Shown one piece after another: positions 7,381 to 16,496 of a DNA stretch of 64,000 nt. The notes under the pieces were generated by a model. The model worked only from the letters and a program-made list of their open reading frames with translations, did no database searches and had not been told where the DNA came from. The number at the start of each line of letters is the position of its first letter. The stretch's first letter is position 1. The stretch is from Granulicella sp. S190 (GTDB lineage: Bacteria; Acidobacteriota; Terriglobia; Terriglobales; Acidobacteriaceae), in contig NZ_LMUD01000047.1 in NCBI RefSeq assembly GCF_009766095.1, positions 62,001 to 126,000 of the forward strand. The letters run 5' to 3'. Position numbers and translations under genes: made by a program.

Positions 7381-9792
7381 GTGCGGAGCCTGAAGACTAT
7401 CTGGGTAGAGGTTCCCGGCTCGCGCCTGCGCTCATGGGTCGTGTGTGGGGCAGCCATTGCTGTTTTGCTTTTGAGTGTGGCTCCAGCGGTGTGTGTGGCT
7501 CAGAGCAGCGAGCATCCTACGATTCTTCCTACGGATCCACCGAAGCGAGAGCTGCCGTCGGAGGAGAAGGTGCCGCTGCTGGATCAGCCTCCGCGGCTTA
7601 CTGACTTTGCCGAGTCGGAAGACATGCAGCCGAACGCTGCGCTGGCGGCGAAGCTTGGCCACGTCACCGATTTCATCCAGAGCGCGCCGTCGGATGGAAA
7701 GCCCGCCACGGAACGGACGGACGTGTGGTTTGGGCGGACGGCGACGGCGGTTGTCTTTGTTTTTGTATGTCGCGACCATCACCCGGAGTCGATTCGCACG
7801 CATCTGGCGCGGCGAGAGAACATCCTGAAGGACGATAACGTTTCGGTTCTGCTTGATTCGTTCGAGGACCATCGTCGCGGGGTTTTGTTCACGGTGAATC
7901 CGAGCGGGGTGCAGGCGGATGCTGCATGGACAGAAAATAACAATCCGGACTACAGCTACGACCAGGTGTGGGACTCGTATGCGCGGGTCACTAAGTCCGG
8001 CTGGGTCGCGATGATCTCCATTCCTTATCGGAGCCTGCGGTTTCGCTCGGGCGTGGGAGGGTGGGGCGTGGTCTTTATGCGAAGCCTTCCGCGCAACAGC
8101 GAGAGCGATAACTGGCCGCGCATTGCTGCGAATGTCTCGGGCGTACTGCCCCAGGAAGGGACGTTGAACGGGATTGAAGGCGTCACGGGGTCGCACAATC
8201 TACAGCTCAACCCCTATGGGCTTATCCAGAACGAGCACACGTTGAATGCGGATAATCCGCTGTTTCCATATTTCAGCTCGCGCAGCTTTGAAGGCACCGC
8301 AGGCGGAGATGCGAAGGCGATCCTCAAGAACAGCATTGTTCTGGATGCGACGATCAACCCGGACTTCAGTCAGGTCGAGTCGGATCAGCCTCAGTTCACG
8401 GTCAATCAACGGTATCCGGTCTTCTTTCCGGAACTGCGTCCCTTCTTTCTAGAGAACGCCAACTATTTTTCGACGCCTATTAACCTGCTCTATACGCGCA
8501 ACATCGTTCATCCCGAGTTTGGCGTGCGCGCTACCGGGAAGGTCGGCCGCACGAACATCGGCTTTCTTGCTATCGATGATAGGCAGCCCGGCGAGGTTTA
8601 TGCGTCCGATGATCCTCTGCGTGGCAAGCATGCGCTGTTTGCGATTGGCCGCATCACGGAGGACTTTGGCAAGGGCTCCAGTCTCGGCGTTATTTACACC
8701 GATGAGGAGTTTGGCGGGGGCTGGAATCGTATTGGAGGAATCGACTTCACGGCACGGTTCAACAGCAACTGGACAGCGCAGGGTCAGGCGGTTGAGAGCT
8801 CTACGAAGACCGTGAGTGATGAGGGCTCGGCTGCGACGTACTCTGCGGGTCCGGCCAGCTATCTTGAATTTACACGCAACGGGCATTCGTTCAACTTCGA
8901 CAATACTTATCAGGACTTCAGCAACGGTTTTGTGAGCCAGGTGGGGTTCATCCAGACGGCGAACATCCACACCGATCAGAACCATACCAGCTACCAGTGG
9001 TATCCGATGCACAGCATCTTTCAGAGCATCGGCGTGGAGACGAACAACAGCCTCGCCTTCGATCATCAGGGCAATCGCGTGTATCACTATACGAACGGCG
9101 ATCCGTTCTTCGCGTTTGCCCGCAAGATCATCGTCGCGCCGCTAGTTGGAGAGAACTCCGATACGCTTACGCCTGTTGAGTATCCTCTGCTCACGAAGAA
9201 TCTAAACCTCACCGAGAACTATGGGGGAATTGTCTTCAGGGGGGCGCCGTACTCCCAATTGAACTTCAACATTGTCTTTACACACGGCGGAAACCCCAAC
9301 TACAACCCACCTGCCGGAGCTATTCCTTTTCTTCTGCACGAGGAGTTTTTGCAGGCTCTTGTCAGCTTCAATCCGCTTCGCAATGTGACGATCGACAACA
9401 CCTACCTGCTGGATAGAAACCACTCTGCGGCGCATGGCACGAGCGTCTTCGAGAATCAGACGCTTCGCACCAAGATCAACTATCAGTTCACCCGCGCCCT
9501 CTCTGCGCGTGTGATCGTCGAGTATGACTCGCTGCTGGTGAATCCGCTGCAGACGTCGCTTCTGCGGACCAAGCAGGTGAGTTCAGAGGCGTTGCTGACG
9601 TGGCTGCCACATCCCGGCACAGCGATTTATATCGGGTATAACAACGATCTTCAGAATCTCGACCGGTCGCTGTGCAACCGGCTGATCGGCGGAAGCTGCG
9701 ATCCTGACAATACGGTCGCTCCCCGGTCGCCGAAGTACCTCAACGATGGACGCCAGTTCTTTGTAAAGGCGTCGTATCTGCTGCGCTTCTAG
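7381..9792 (+). CDS. DUF5916 outer-membrane protein with CBM9-like N-terminal domain
   Basis: An 803-residue protein starting at GTG 7381 with AAGGAAGA well placed upstream. After a signal peptide (hydrophobic core AAIAVLLLSVAPAVCVAQ) comes a CBM9-like beta-sandwich (KLGHVTDFIQ, TDVWFGRTATAVVFVFVC, WVAMISIPYRSLRF). The rest is DUF5916: FELRPFFLE-type motif (FFPELRPFFLENANYF) and repeated aromatic beta-strands, ending LLRF. A terminal aromatic residue is typical of outer-membrane beta-barrels. Such proteins are frequent in Acidobacteria and Bacteroidetes; their substrates are unknown. The last codons form the left arm of a perfect inverted repeat (9771-9810). Confidence 0.82.
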   Translation: MRSLKTIWVEVPGSRLRSWVVCGAAIAVLLLSVAPAVCVAQSSEHPTILPTDPPKRELPSEEKVPLLDQPPRLTDFAESEDMQPNAALAAKLGHVTDFIQSAPSDGKPATERTDVWFGRTATAVVFVFVCRDHHPESIRTHLARRENILKDDNVSVLLDSFEDHRRGVLFTVNPSGVQADAAWTENNNPDYSYDQVWDSYARVTKSGWVAMISIPYRSLRFRSGVGGWGVVFMRSLPRNSESDNWPRIAANVSGVLPQEGTLNGIEGVTGSHNLQLNPYGLIQNEHTLNADNPLFPYFSSRSFEGTAGGDAKAILKNSIVLDATINPDFSQVESDQPQFTVNQRYPVFFPELRPFFLENANYFSTPINLLYTRNIVHPEFGVRATGKVGRTNIGFLAIDDRQPGEVYASDDPLRGKHALFAIGRITEDFGKGSSLGVIYTDEEFGGGWNRIGGIDFTARFNSNWTAQGQAVESSTKTVSDEGSAATYSAGPASYLEFTRNGHSFNFDNTYQDFSNGFVSQVGFIQTANIHTDQNHTSYQWYPMHSIFQSIGVETNNSLAFDHQGNRVYHYTNGDPFFAFARKIIVAPLVGENSDTLTPVEYPLLTKNLNLTENYGGIVFRGAPYSQLNFNIVFTHGGNPNYNPPAGAIPFLLHEEFLQALVSFNPLRNVTIDNTYLLDRNHSAAHGTSVFENQTLRTKINYQFTRALSARVIVEYDSLLVNPLQTSLLRTKQVSSEALLTWLPHPGTAIYIGYNNDLQNLDRSLCNRLIGGSCDPDNTVAPRSPKYLNDGRQFFVKASYLLRF

Positions 9793-9810
9793 AGACGCAG
9801 CAGATACGAC
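9771..9810. terminator. Perfect 15-bp inverted repeat between convergent genes, spanning a stop codon
   Basis: GTCGTATCTGCTGCG at 9771-9785 is the exact reverse complement of CGCAGCAGATACGAC at 9796-9810, with a 10-nt loop containing the TAG stop of the DUF5916 gene. The element sits in the 25-bp gap where that gene meets valS tail-to-tail. It can act as a hairpin in both transcripts. No U-run follows on either side, so it may be a factor-assisted terminator or 3'-end stabiliser rather than a classic intrinsic terminator. Confidence 0.7.
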
Positions 9811-9817
9811 CGTCGCT

Positions 9818-12658
9818 CTATGCGGGTGGCAGGGCGTCGAGAGCGGCTTTGGTCTTGTCGTAGAGGATTTTAGTTTCGGCAGATTGTTTGCGCAGGCCTT
9901 CGATGATGTGGGCGGGAGCCTTGGCGGTAAAGGCTTCGTTGTTGAGTTGCTTGTCCGCCGAGGTGAGACCTTTTTGGTACTTTGCAAGATCTTTGGTGAG
10001 GCGCTCGCGTTCTGCGGGTACGTCGATCTGGCGCTCGTAGAGGACGGCGACGTCAAAGTCTGCGGTGGAGCGGGCGTTGGTGCCGGTGAGAGGTTCGCTG
10101 GCGAACTCCACGGACTGGACGCGGGCCATGCGGGCGAGGACATCCTGATTTGCGTCGGCGAGTGCATTGATGCGGTTGCTCGCGTGGATGGTAATAGCGG
10201 TGGCTTCTTTCTCGGGGACGCCGAGTTCTTTGCGCAGTCCGCGAACGGTAACGATCAGGTCCTGCAGGGTCTTCATTGCGCTGGTTGCAACAGGGTCGGC
10301 GGGGAAGTCGGTGGCTTGTGGGTAGCGGGTGAGCGCGATGGATTTTGCCGGCGGCTTGCCTTCGTAGAGGGCGTGCCAGATCTCTTCGGTGAGGAAGGGC
10401 ATGAAGGGGCTGAGGAGGCGGAGGGCGCTCTCGAAGACGTGGACGAGGGCACCCAACGTGTGACCAGTTGTTGCATGAAACATTGCTTCTTCTGTTTGGC
10501 TAAAAGAAGACCGATCCCGAGAGAATTCCAGGCGGAGTTTGACGAGTTCTAGGTACCAGTCGCAGAACTCGCCCCAGAAGAACTGGTAGATGGCGTTCGC
10601 GGCTTCGTCGAAGCGGTAGTCGGCAAGGGCGCGATCGACTTCGGCGGAGACGGCGCTGAGACGGTCGAAGATCCAGCGAGTTTCGAGTGGGGTATTCGTG
10701 GGGAGTTCGGTGACGGTGTTGGTGTCGCGCATCGTCATCTTGTAGCCCGCGGCCTTCGCATTCTCGATGTTCATGAAGAGGAAGCGGGCGGCGTTCCAGA
10801 TCTTATTGGCGAAGGCGCGGTAGCCTTCGGTGCGGGCTTCCGAGAAGGCGATGTCGGTGCCGGGCGAGGCCATGCTCGCGAGGGTGAAGCGAACGGCGTC
10901 GGTGCCGAAGCGCTCGATGATGTCGATGGGGTTGATGACGTTGCCCTTGGTCTTGGACATCTTCTCGCGGTTGGCATCGCGGACGAGGCCGTGGATATAG
11001 ACCTCTTTGAAGGGGACTGCATCGGCGAGGGTTCGCTTGCTGCCGTCGGGCATGGGGACGTCGAGCATGAAGTGACAGCCGAGCATGATCATGCGGGCAA
11101 CCCAGAAGAAGAGGATGTCGAAGCCGGTGACGAGAAGTTGCGTCGGGTAGAAGGCAGCGAGATCGGGCGTAAGGTCCGGCATGCCGGTGTCGGGGTTTGC
11201 GTTGGGCCAGCCGAAGACGGTGAAGGGAAGCAGCCCGGAGGAGAACCAGGTGTCGAGGACGTCGGTCTCCTGCGTGATGTCGGCGGAGTTACAGGTGGTG
11301 CAGTGCGTGGGTGTCTCGCGAGAGACGGTGATGGCGGCGCAGGCTTTGCAGTGCCACGCGGGGATGCGATGACCCCACCACAGTTGACGCGAGATGCACC
11401 AGTCGTGGATGTTGCGCATCCACTCGTCGTAGGTCTTGCGGTACTGGTCTGGAGTGAACTTGATGTAGCCCTTATCGACGGCTTCGATGGCCTTATCGGC
11501 GAGTGGCTGGATTTTGATGAACCACTGCTGCGAGAGGCGCGGCTCGATGACGACGCCGGTGCGCTGCGAGAGACCGATGGCGTTGGTGTGTTCCTTGATT
11601 TCGACGAGCAGGCCCTGGGCTTCGAGGTCGGCGACGATCTTTTCGCGCGCGGCGTAGCGGTCGAGGCCGTGATACGGAGAACCGGGAAGGAGAACGTGCG
11701 CGGTCTCGTCGAGGATGGTGAGGTTGGGCAGGTTGTGGCGCTGGCCGATGGCGAAGTCGTTGGAGTCGTGCGCGGGGGTGACTTTTACTGCACCGGTGCC
11801 GAACTCCGGTTTTGCCCAGTCGTCGGCGAGGATGGGAATCTCGCGGTCAGGCGTGCCGTTGATTCCGCTGAGGGGCAGCCGTACGAGTTTGCCCTGGAGA
11901 GCGAGGTAGCGCTCGTCGGTGGGGTTTACGGCTACGGCTACGTCGCCGAGCATGGTCTCTGGGCGGGTGGTGGCGATGACGATGCTGCCTGTGCCGTCGG
12001 CTAATGGATAGCGAATGTGGTAGAGCTTGCCGAGGCGCTCTTCGTGCTCGACCTCAAGGTCGGAGACGGCGGTCTGGGCGACGGGATCCCAGTTGACGAT
12101 GTAGGCTCCGCGATAGATGAGACCCTGCTCGTAGAGGCGGATGAAGGCCTCTTTGACGGCGGGGGAGAGCTTATCGTCCATGGTGAAGTACTCGCGGGAC
12201 CAGTCAACGCTCGCGCCGAGGCGCTTCATCTGGTCGAGGATGGCTCCGCCGTAGAGCTCGCGCCAGGCCCAGACCTTTTCGACGAAGGCGTTACGGCCGA
12301 GATCCTGGCGGGTCTTGCCCTCTTCTTTGAGCTGGCGCTCGACCATCATCTGGGTGGCAATGCCGGCGTGGTCGGTGCCGGGAACCCAGAGTGAGGTTTC
12401 GCCGCGCATGCGGTGCCAGCGGGTGAGGATGTCCATCTCCGCCTGGTTGAGCATGTGGCCCATGTGCAGGCGGCCAGTGACGTTGGGCGGCGGCAAAAGG
12501 ATGGTGAACTTCTTTTGTGCGGCGTGCGTAGTTTCGGGTGTAGGAACGTCAAACAGACGTTCCTTGACCCAGTACTCGGCCCAGCGTTGCTCAATAACTG
12601 ACGGATCGTATGCTTTTGGAAGTTCCTGGCTCATCGGTGCTTTAAGGGTAGCATCCAC
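9818..12658 (-). CDS. valS: Valyl-tRNA synthetase
   Basis: A 946-residue class I aminoacyl-tRNA synthetase that charges tRNA-Val. The HIGH-type motif is HMGH at 65-68 in LPPPNVTGRLHMGH, and the KMSKS loop is EKMSKTKGN near residue 565. Between them is the CP1 editing region; after them come the anticodon-binding helical domain and a C-terminal coiled coil (ERERLTKDLAKYQKGL). These features and WVPGTDHAGIATQ identify ValRS rather than Ile- or LeuRS. Length is normal. Start may be Met1 (12658) or Met9 (12634); neither has a strong Shine-Dalgarno. It converges on the DUF5916 gene. Confidence 0.97.
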   Translation of the reverse strand: MDATLKAPMSQELPKAYDPSVIEQRWAEYWVKERLFDVPTPETTHAAQKKFTILLPPPNVTGRLHMGHMLNQAEMDILTRWHRMRGETSLWVPGTDHAGIATQMMVERQLKEEGKTRQDLGRNAFVEKVWAWRELYGGAILDQMKRLGASVDWSREYFTMDDKLSPAVKEAFIRLYEQGLIYRGAYIVNWDPVAQTAVSDLEVEHEERLGKLYHIRYPLADGTGSIVIATTRPETMLGDVAVAVNPTDERYLALQGKLVRLPLSGINGTPDREIPILADDWAKPEFGTGAVKVTPAHDSNDFAIGQRHNLPNLTILDETAHVLLPGSPYHGLDRYAAREKIVADLEAQGLLVEIKEHTNAIGLSQRTGVVIEPRLSQQWFIKIQPLADKAIEAVDKGYIKFTPDQYRKTYDEWMRNIHDWCISRQLWWGHRIPAWHCKACAAITVSRETPTHCTTCNSADITQETDVLDTWFSSGLLPFTVFGWPNANPDTGMPDLTPDLAAFYPTQLLVTGFDILFFWVARMIMLGCHFMLDVPMPDGSKRTLADAVPFKEVYIHGLVRDANREKMSKTKGNVINPIDIIERFGTDAVRFTLASMASPGTDIAFSEARTEGYRAFANKIWNAARFLFMNIENAKAAGYKMTMRDTNTVTELPTNTPLETRWIFDRLSAVSAEVDRALADYRFDEAANAIYQFFWGEFCDWYLELVKLRLEFSRDRSSFSQTEEAMFHATTGHTLGALVHVFESALRLLSPFMPFLTEEIWHALYEGKPPAKSIALTRYPQATDFPADPVATSAMKTLQDLIVTVRGLRKELGVPEKEATAITIHASNRINALADANQDVLARMARVQSVEFASEPLTGTNARSTADFDVAVLYERQIDVPAERERLTKDLAKYQKGLTSADKQLNNEAFTAKAPAHIIEGLRKQSAETKILYDKTKAALDALPPA

Positions 12659-12758
12659 CGGCGTTCCCCGCTGAAGCGGTGGGGTGGCGGGAGGCTGCAG
12701 GAAAAGCGCTTCACTGAAGCTATGCGCCGCCGTACACTAGCCCACGAGGTCTCCCTGC

Positions 12759-13286
12759 ATGCGTCGACTGCTCCTCGCTACTCTTTTGTTCCTTCCTGCG
12801 GCCGTCCCGGCCTTCGCCAGCTCCGCGCAGGATCGCGTGGGGGTTGGGACTGACATCACAATCGCCGACGGAGAGACGGTCGGGGATATCGCGTGCGCGT
12901 TCTGCACAGTGCGCGTTCACGGAGAGGTCCGGGGAGATATCGCCACCTTCTTTGGAACTGTGATGGTGGATTCCGGACGAAACATCTCCGGCGATGTGGC
13001 TTCGCTGGGCGGCGATCTTGTGCTGGGTCAGGATGCCTCGGTCGGAGGCGATGTAGCTATTGCTGCAGGCGAGGTAAAGCTGGCTTCGGGAGCCGCGATT
13101 CGTGGGGAGCAGACGATTCTGCCAGGACGTCTCTGGCTGCTGATTCCGTTTGCGCCGTTGCTGATTGTTGCGGGCGTCATCTGGCTGATTGTCTATATTG
13201 TGCGGCGCAACCGGTACCAGTTTCCGATGTATCCGGGAGGGGTAGGACCGGGAGGAGCAGGCCGGCCGAGAGGGCGCGGGGTTTAG
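12759..13286 (+). CDS. Secreted bactofilin-like (polymer-forming) protein with C-terminal membrane anchor
   Basis: A 175-residue protein. Residues 1-21 form a signal peptide (LLLATLLFLPAAVPAFAS). Residues 30-125 are short repeating strands with G-D spacing (GEVRGDIATFFG, RNISGDVASLGGDLVLG), typical of the beta-helix of bactofilins (polymer-forming cytoskeletal family). A hydrophobic segment (LLIPFAPLLIVAGVIWLIVY) near residues 126-146 and a basic, Gly/Pro-rich tail follow. It carries the motif ACAFCTV, matched by CVFCSV in the next gene. The signal peptide puts the beta-helix outside the cytoplasm, unlike classical bactofilins. The two paralogues lie head-to-tail about 100 bp apart. Confidence 0.75.
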   Translation: MRRLLLATLLFLPAAVPAFASSAQDRVGVGTDITIADGETVGDIACAFCTVRVHGEVRGDIATFFGTVMVDSGRNISGDVASLGGDLVLGQDASVGGDVAIAAGEVKLASGAAIRGEQTILPGRLWLLIPFAPLLIVAGVIWLIVYIVRRNRYQFPMYPGGVGPGGAGRPRGRGV

Positions 13287-13388
13287 CTTTATCCCCTTGA
13301 GGCAGGAGCTGGGACGAAAGAGTTCCGGGAACCTGGCTTGCGATGTCTGCGTATCACCTTCTGCACACTGTGACTTTTTGGGGGAATT

Positions 13389-13919
13389 TTGCCGAACTTT
13401 GCGTTACGCAGCCTCGTGTTTTTGCTCCTTCTGGCCTCGACGGCGCTTGGCCAGTCGCCGGGGAACCGGGCGTATTTTGGCGAAGATATCTACGTCGCCT
13501 CCGGTCAGCAGGTGCACAACGCAACCTGCGTCTTCTGCTCGGTGCAGGTGGAAGGCGACCTGACGGGGCGTGTGTTTGTACTGTTCGGCAGCGTGAATGT
13601 CACCGGGCGAATCGAGAAGGGCGCGACGGTGATCGGGGGTAATGCAGTCATCGATTCGCAGGCGCGTATCGGCGGCGATACGACGGTGCTGGGCGGCAAT
13701 GCGGTGTATGAGTCCGATGACTCGCTCGGCGGAAGCGCGTATGTGCTGGGCGGTCACCTGTCGCATGTGCCGCTGGCGCATGGCGAGGCCAGGGCGCATC
13801 CAAGGCTCTCGCTGAGCCCTGTCCTGTCTTCGATTCTGGGCGTGGTGGCGCTGATATTGTTACTGGCTCTGATTGTGCCGCAAGTACGCCGTCGAACTGT
13901 GGTGAGACAGACCTCCTGA
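13389..13919 (+). CDS. Second secreted bactofilin-like protein with membrane anchor
   Basis: A 176-residue paralogue of the preceding gene. The start is probably TTG at 13389, preceded by GGGGGAA about 4 bases upstream; the resulting N-terminus (ALRSLVFLLLLASTALGQ) is a good signal peptide. The beta-helix region has ATCVFCSVQVEGDLTG and repeated G-G/G-D turns (GGNAVIDSQARIGGDTTVLG). A C-terminal hydrophobic helix (ILGVVALILLLALIVP) and a basic tail (RRRTVVRQTS) follow. Same architecture as its neighbour: exported beta-helix anchored by a C-terminal segment. A bidirectional terminator at 13942 closes the pair. Role unknown; a cell-envelope scaffold is a reasonable inference. Confidence 0.75.
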   Translation: MPNFALRSLVFLLLLASTALGQSPGNRAYFGEDIYVASGQQVHNATCVFCSVQVEGDLTGRVFVLFGSVNVTGRIEKGATVIGGNAVIDSQARIGGDTTVLGGNAVYESDDSLGGSAYVLGGHLSHVPLAHGEARAHPRLSLSPVLSSILGVVALILLLALIVPQVRRRTVVRQTS

Positions 13920-13941
13920 AGCGACTGATTTTCAGGCACTA

Positions 13942-13976
13942 AAAAGAGGATGCGGCTCAGGGCTGCATCCTCTTTT
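13942..13976. terminator. Bidirectional intrinsic terminator
   Basis: AAAAGAGGATGC (13942-13953) pairs with GCATCCTCTTTT (13965-13976), a 12-bp stem around an 11-nt loop, with T-rich sequence following on + and A-rich sequence preceding (a U-tract on the minus transcript). It lies between the convergent bactofilin-like gene and bamD-like gene and can stop both. Confidence 0.85.
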
Positions 13977-14002
13977 TTATTTCTCCGAAGGACTGAGGAG
14001 GG

Positions 14003-15733
14003 TTAGAACGGGTTCAGCTTGTTCAGACCCTTCTTCTTCTTGTGCTTGCTGTCGGACTCGTCGCTCTTGTCGAACCCCGGCTTCTTGTTCTTTCCATTGG
14101 CGGCGCTTGCCTGGGCTGCGGGCTGGGTTCCGGGCTTGATGTCGTTGATGGCGTCGGGAGCGTCTGCTGCCTTCTCCGCTGCCGGAAGCGGCGTCGAGTT
14201 CGTCGGGCCAACTGCCTTCAGGCCGCCGCTATCGGGAACCGTGGTGCCGGAGGCTCCGGAGTTGAGAATCTCCACTCCTCCGATGGTGCTGCCGGAGCGG
14301 GCGGGAGGCGTGGGTGCGGCACCGGAGATGCTCGTGGTGGACGATGTGCCGGACGTCCCGGCACCAGAGGCATCAGCCGCGGGGACATCCGAGAGTGCGA
14401 GAGGCGCAGTCGGAGCTGCCGGAGCAGCGGCAGGCGCGTCTCCTGTGCTCGCGGCATCTGTGGTCGCCGCAGGCTTCGCGGAGAGCGGGGCTCCGGCGGC
14501 TGGAGCGTTAGGGCTCAGCGCGTCGGTGAAGTCGGCCTTGATCTGGTTTACGACGTGCGGCGCGATGGTCGGGGTGGGATCGGCCAGGGTAGGCTCGCCG
14601 TCGCGAGCAGCCATGACGACGTCAGGCTGGTGGAGGATGAGAAGCCGGGCGCGATCCTGCAGACGATATTGTCTCCGGCTGTTTTCGAGCGCGACGCTGG
14701 CGGCGATCTGCTCCGGCGTCGGCTGCGGAATCTTCACGTTCAACGCATCCAGCCGGTCACGGGCATCTTCAACGTGGGGCGAGGCGGAGTGGTCAAGGAC
14801 AACCTTGCTGTAGGCGGCAATGGCCTGGTCGTCATAGATCTTTTCGAGCTTCGCCTTGCCGGCTTCGGGCAGCTTCATCGTGCGGACGAAGCGCGCCTCA
14901 GCCTCATACGCATCGCCCAGGCCAACCAGAACATCGTCCATGTGGCTGTACTGCGGATAGGTGTCGACGACGGTCTGGTAGCGTGCGATGGTCGCGGGAT
15001 AGTTATTGTGCGTGCCGTAGAAGGCGGCGATGTTGGCCTCGCGGGTGGCCATGACCTCCTGCACCTCGCGCAGCCTCTGCTTGGCCTGCGGCACCAGCGT
15101 GGACTCGGGGAACTGCTGCAGCATCAAGCGGTACTCTTCTTCGGCGTGGACGGCCTTCGCGTAGTCGCGGTCGGGCTTGTCCATCTGGCGGAAGTAGATA
15201 TCGCCGACGCGCATCTGGGCTTCGGCGGCTTCGGGGGCGTTGGGGAAGAAGGTGATGAAGTCCTTGTACTCGCTCTCGGCCTGGGTAAGGGCCGCGGTGC
15301 CGCCCTCACGGTACCAGCTATCGCCGATGGCGAGCTTGGCCTTCATCTGATACTGCGAGTCGGGATAGGTATTGAGCAGGGTCTGAAGGTCGAGACGGGC
15401 GACGTCGAAGTGGCCGCGCTTGGTGGCGTCGAGCGCCTTATCGTAGAGCACCTTGTCCGGAAGCTTGGCGTCGGGCATATCGGCCGGCTTCATCGCCTTC
15501 TCTTTGCGCATCTCCTGCTTGGTGTCTTTGGACTGGACGACTTTGTCCTTCTTCTTATCCGGGGTTGCGGAGAGAGTGACGCTCTCGTGCTGCTGACCGT
15601 TGGCGTCGGTGGTGGTCTGGGAGGAGCCGGCTACCTGCGCCATGCTGCTGAGAGAGCCGCCCATCAGGCCGGCGAGAACCATCCCGGCCAATACGCTGGC
15701 CCTGAGAGTTGGGAAAAAAGAACGTTTGTTCAT
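14003..15733 (-). CDS. bamD: BamD-like outer-membrane assembly factor with long disordered tail
   Basis: A 576-residue protein from ATG 15733 (an upstream Met at 15763 is less likely because signal-peptide geometry fits MNKRSFFPTLRASVLAGMVL). The central part is the BamD/YfiO TPR domain: LYDKALDATKRGHFDVARLD, LLNTYPDSQYQMKAKLAIGD, FPNAPEAAEAQMRVGDIYF, LMLQQFPESTLVPQAKQRL. BamD helps BamA insert beta-barrels in the outer membrane. Two oddities stand out. The signal peptide has no lipobox cysteine, so it may not be a lipoprotein. About 190 C-terminal residues are Ala/Pro/Ser/Thr-rich and end in a Lys-rich stretch (KHKKKKGLNKLNPF). Normal BamD is about 250 residues. Confidence 0.8.
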   Translation of the reverse strand: MNKRSFFPTLRASVLAGMVLAGLMGGSLSSMAQVAGSSQTTTDANGQQHESVTLSATPDKKKDKVVQSKDTKQEMRKEKAMKPADMPDAKLPDKVLYDKALDATKRGHFDVARLDLQTLLNTYPDSQYQMKAKLAIGDSWYREGGTAALTQAESEYKDFITFFPNAPEAAEAQMRVGDIYFRQMDKPDRDYAKAVHAEEEYRLMLQQFPESTLVPQAKQRLREVQEVMATREANIAAFYGTHNNYPATIARYQTVVDTYPQYSHMDDVLVGLGDAYEAEARFVRTMKLPEAGKAKLEKIYDDQAIAAYSKVVLDHSASPHVEDARDRLDALNVKIPQPTPEQIAASVALENSRRQYRLQDRARLLILHQPDVVMAARDGEPTLADPTPTIAPHVVNQIKADFTDALSPNAPAAGAPLSAKPAATTDAASTGDAPAAAPAAPTAPLALSDVPAADASGAGTSGTSSTTSISGAAPTPPARSGSTIGGVEILNSGASGTTVPDSGGLKAVGPTNSTPLPAAEKAADAPDAINDIKPGTQPAAQASAANGKNKKPGFDKSDESDSKHKKKKGLNKLNPF

Positions 15734-15818
15734 CCGCTGTAAGACCCCATCCGCCTCGCGCACCAGGGCGCTCAGGCTGTGTTCTATTCTAATCGCTCCT
15801 GCGCTACTTGTGCCGTGC

Positions 15819-16496
15819 CTATGCCACTTGTGCCGTACCGGCTGCGCGGGCCAGCTTGAGAAACTCCTGCGCGTTCAGCTCGGTCTTGCCCGGGCTGAAG
15901 ATGGCTGACCCCGCGACGAGCATATCCGCTCCTGCTTCGACCACCTGAGCGACCGTATCGTGAGCAACGCCGCCATCGACTTCGATGCGAAAGTTGAGTC
16001 CCATCTCCTCGCGCAGCTCGGCCAGGTGGGCGATCTTGTCGAGCGCGAGGGGCAGGAACTTCTGGCCGCCGAAGCCCGGGTTGACGCTCATGACCAGGAC
16101 ATAGTGCAGCATGGGAAGGACTTCGACCAGAGTGTCGACCGGCGTGGCAGGGTTGAGAACGACGCCGGGCATCATGCCGTGATGGACGATCTGCTGAATG
16201 GTGCGGTGGAGGTGACGGCAGACCTCCTGGTGGACGCTCATCATGTCGGCGCCCGCCTCGGCGAAGTCGGGGATGAAGTCGTCGGGGTTCTCGACCATCA
16301 TGTGGCAGTCGAGCGGGAGCCTGGTGACCGGGCGCAGAGCCTTGACGACGGGCGGCCCGAAGGTGATGTTGGGGACGAAGTGACCGTCCATGATGTCGAC
16401 GTGGAGGATGGTCGCGCCGCCACGCTCGGCCAGGGCAACCTCGTCGGCGAGGTGGGCGAAGTCTGCGGCAAGGATGGATGCTGCCAGTTCGATCAC
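15819..16496 (-). CDS. rpe: Ribulose-phosphate 3-epimerase
   Basis: A 225-residue TIM-barrel enzyme that interconverts ribulose 5-phosphate and xylulose 5-phosphate in the pentose-phosphate pathway. Diagnostic segments are SILAADFAHL at the N-terminus, HVDIMDGHFVPNITFGP (metal/catalytic His and Asp), LDCHMMVENPD, MSVNPGFGGQKF, and IEVDGGVAHDT with the second catalytic Asp, then VAGSAIF. Length is normal. The start is GTG at 16496-16494. No signal peptide. It lies downstream of an orphan gene on the same strand with a gap of about 215 bp. Confidence 0.95.
   Translation of the reverse strand: MIELAASILAADFAHLADEVALAERGGATILHVDIMDGHFVPNITFGPPVVKALRPVTRLPLDCHMMVENPDDFIPDFAEAGADMMSVHQEVCRHLHRTIQQIVHHGMMPGVVLNPATPVDTLVEVLPMLHYVLVMSVNPGFGGQKFLPLALDKIAHLAELREEMGLNFRIEVDGGVAHDTVAQVVEAGADMLVAGSAIFSPGKTELNAQEFLKLARAAGTAQVA

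Noticed and set aside
14042-15742. A 566-residue + strand frame antisense to bamD.
   Set aside because: Gly/Val/Arg-biased shadow of the low-complexity bamD tail; no motif and no Shine-Dalgarno.
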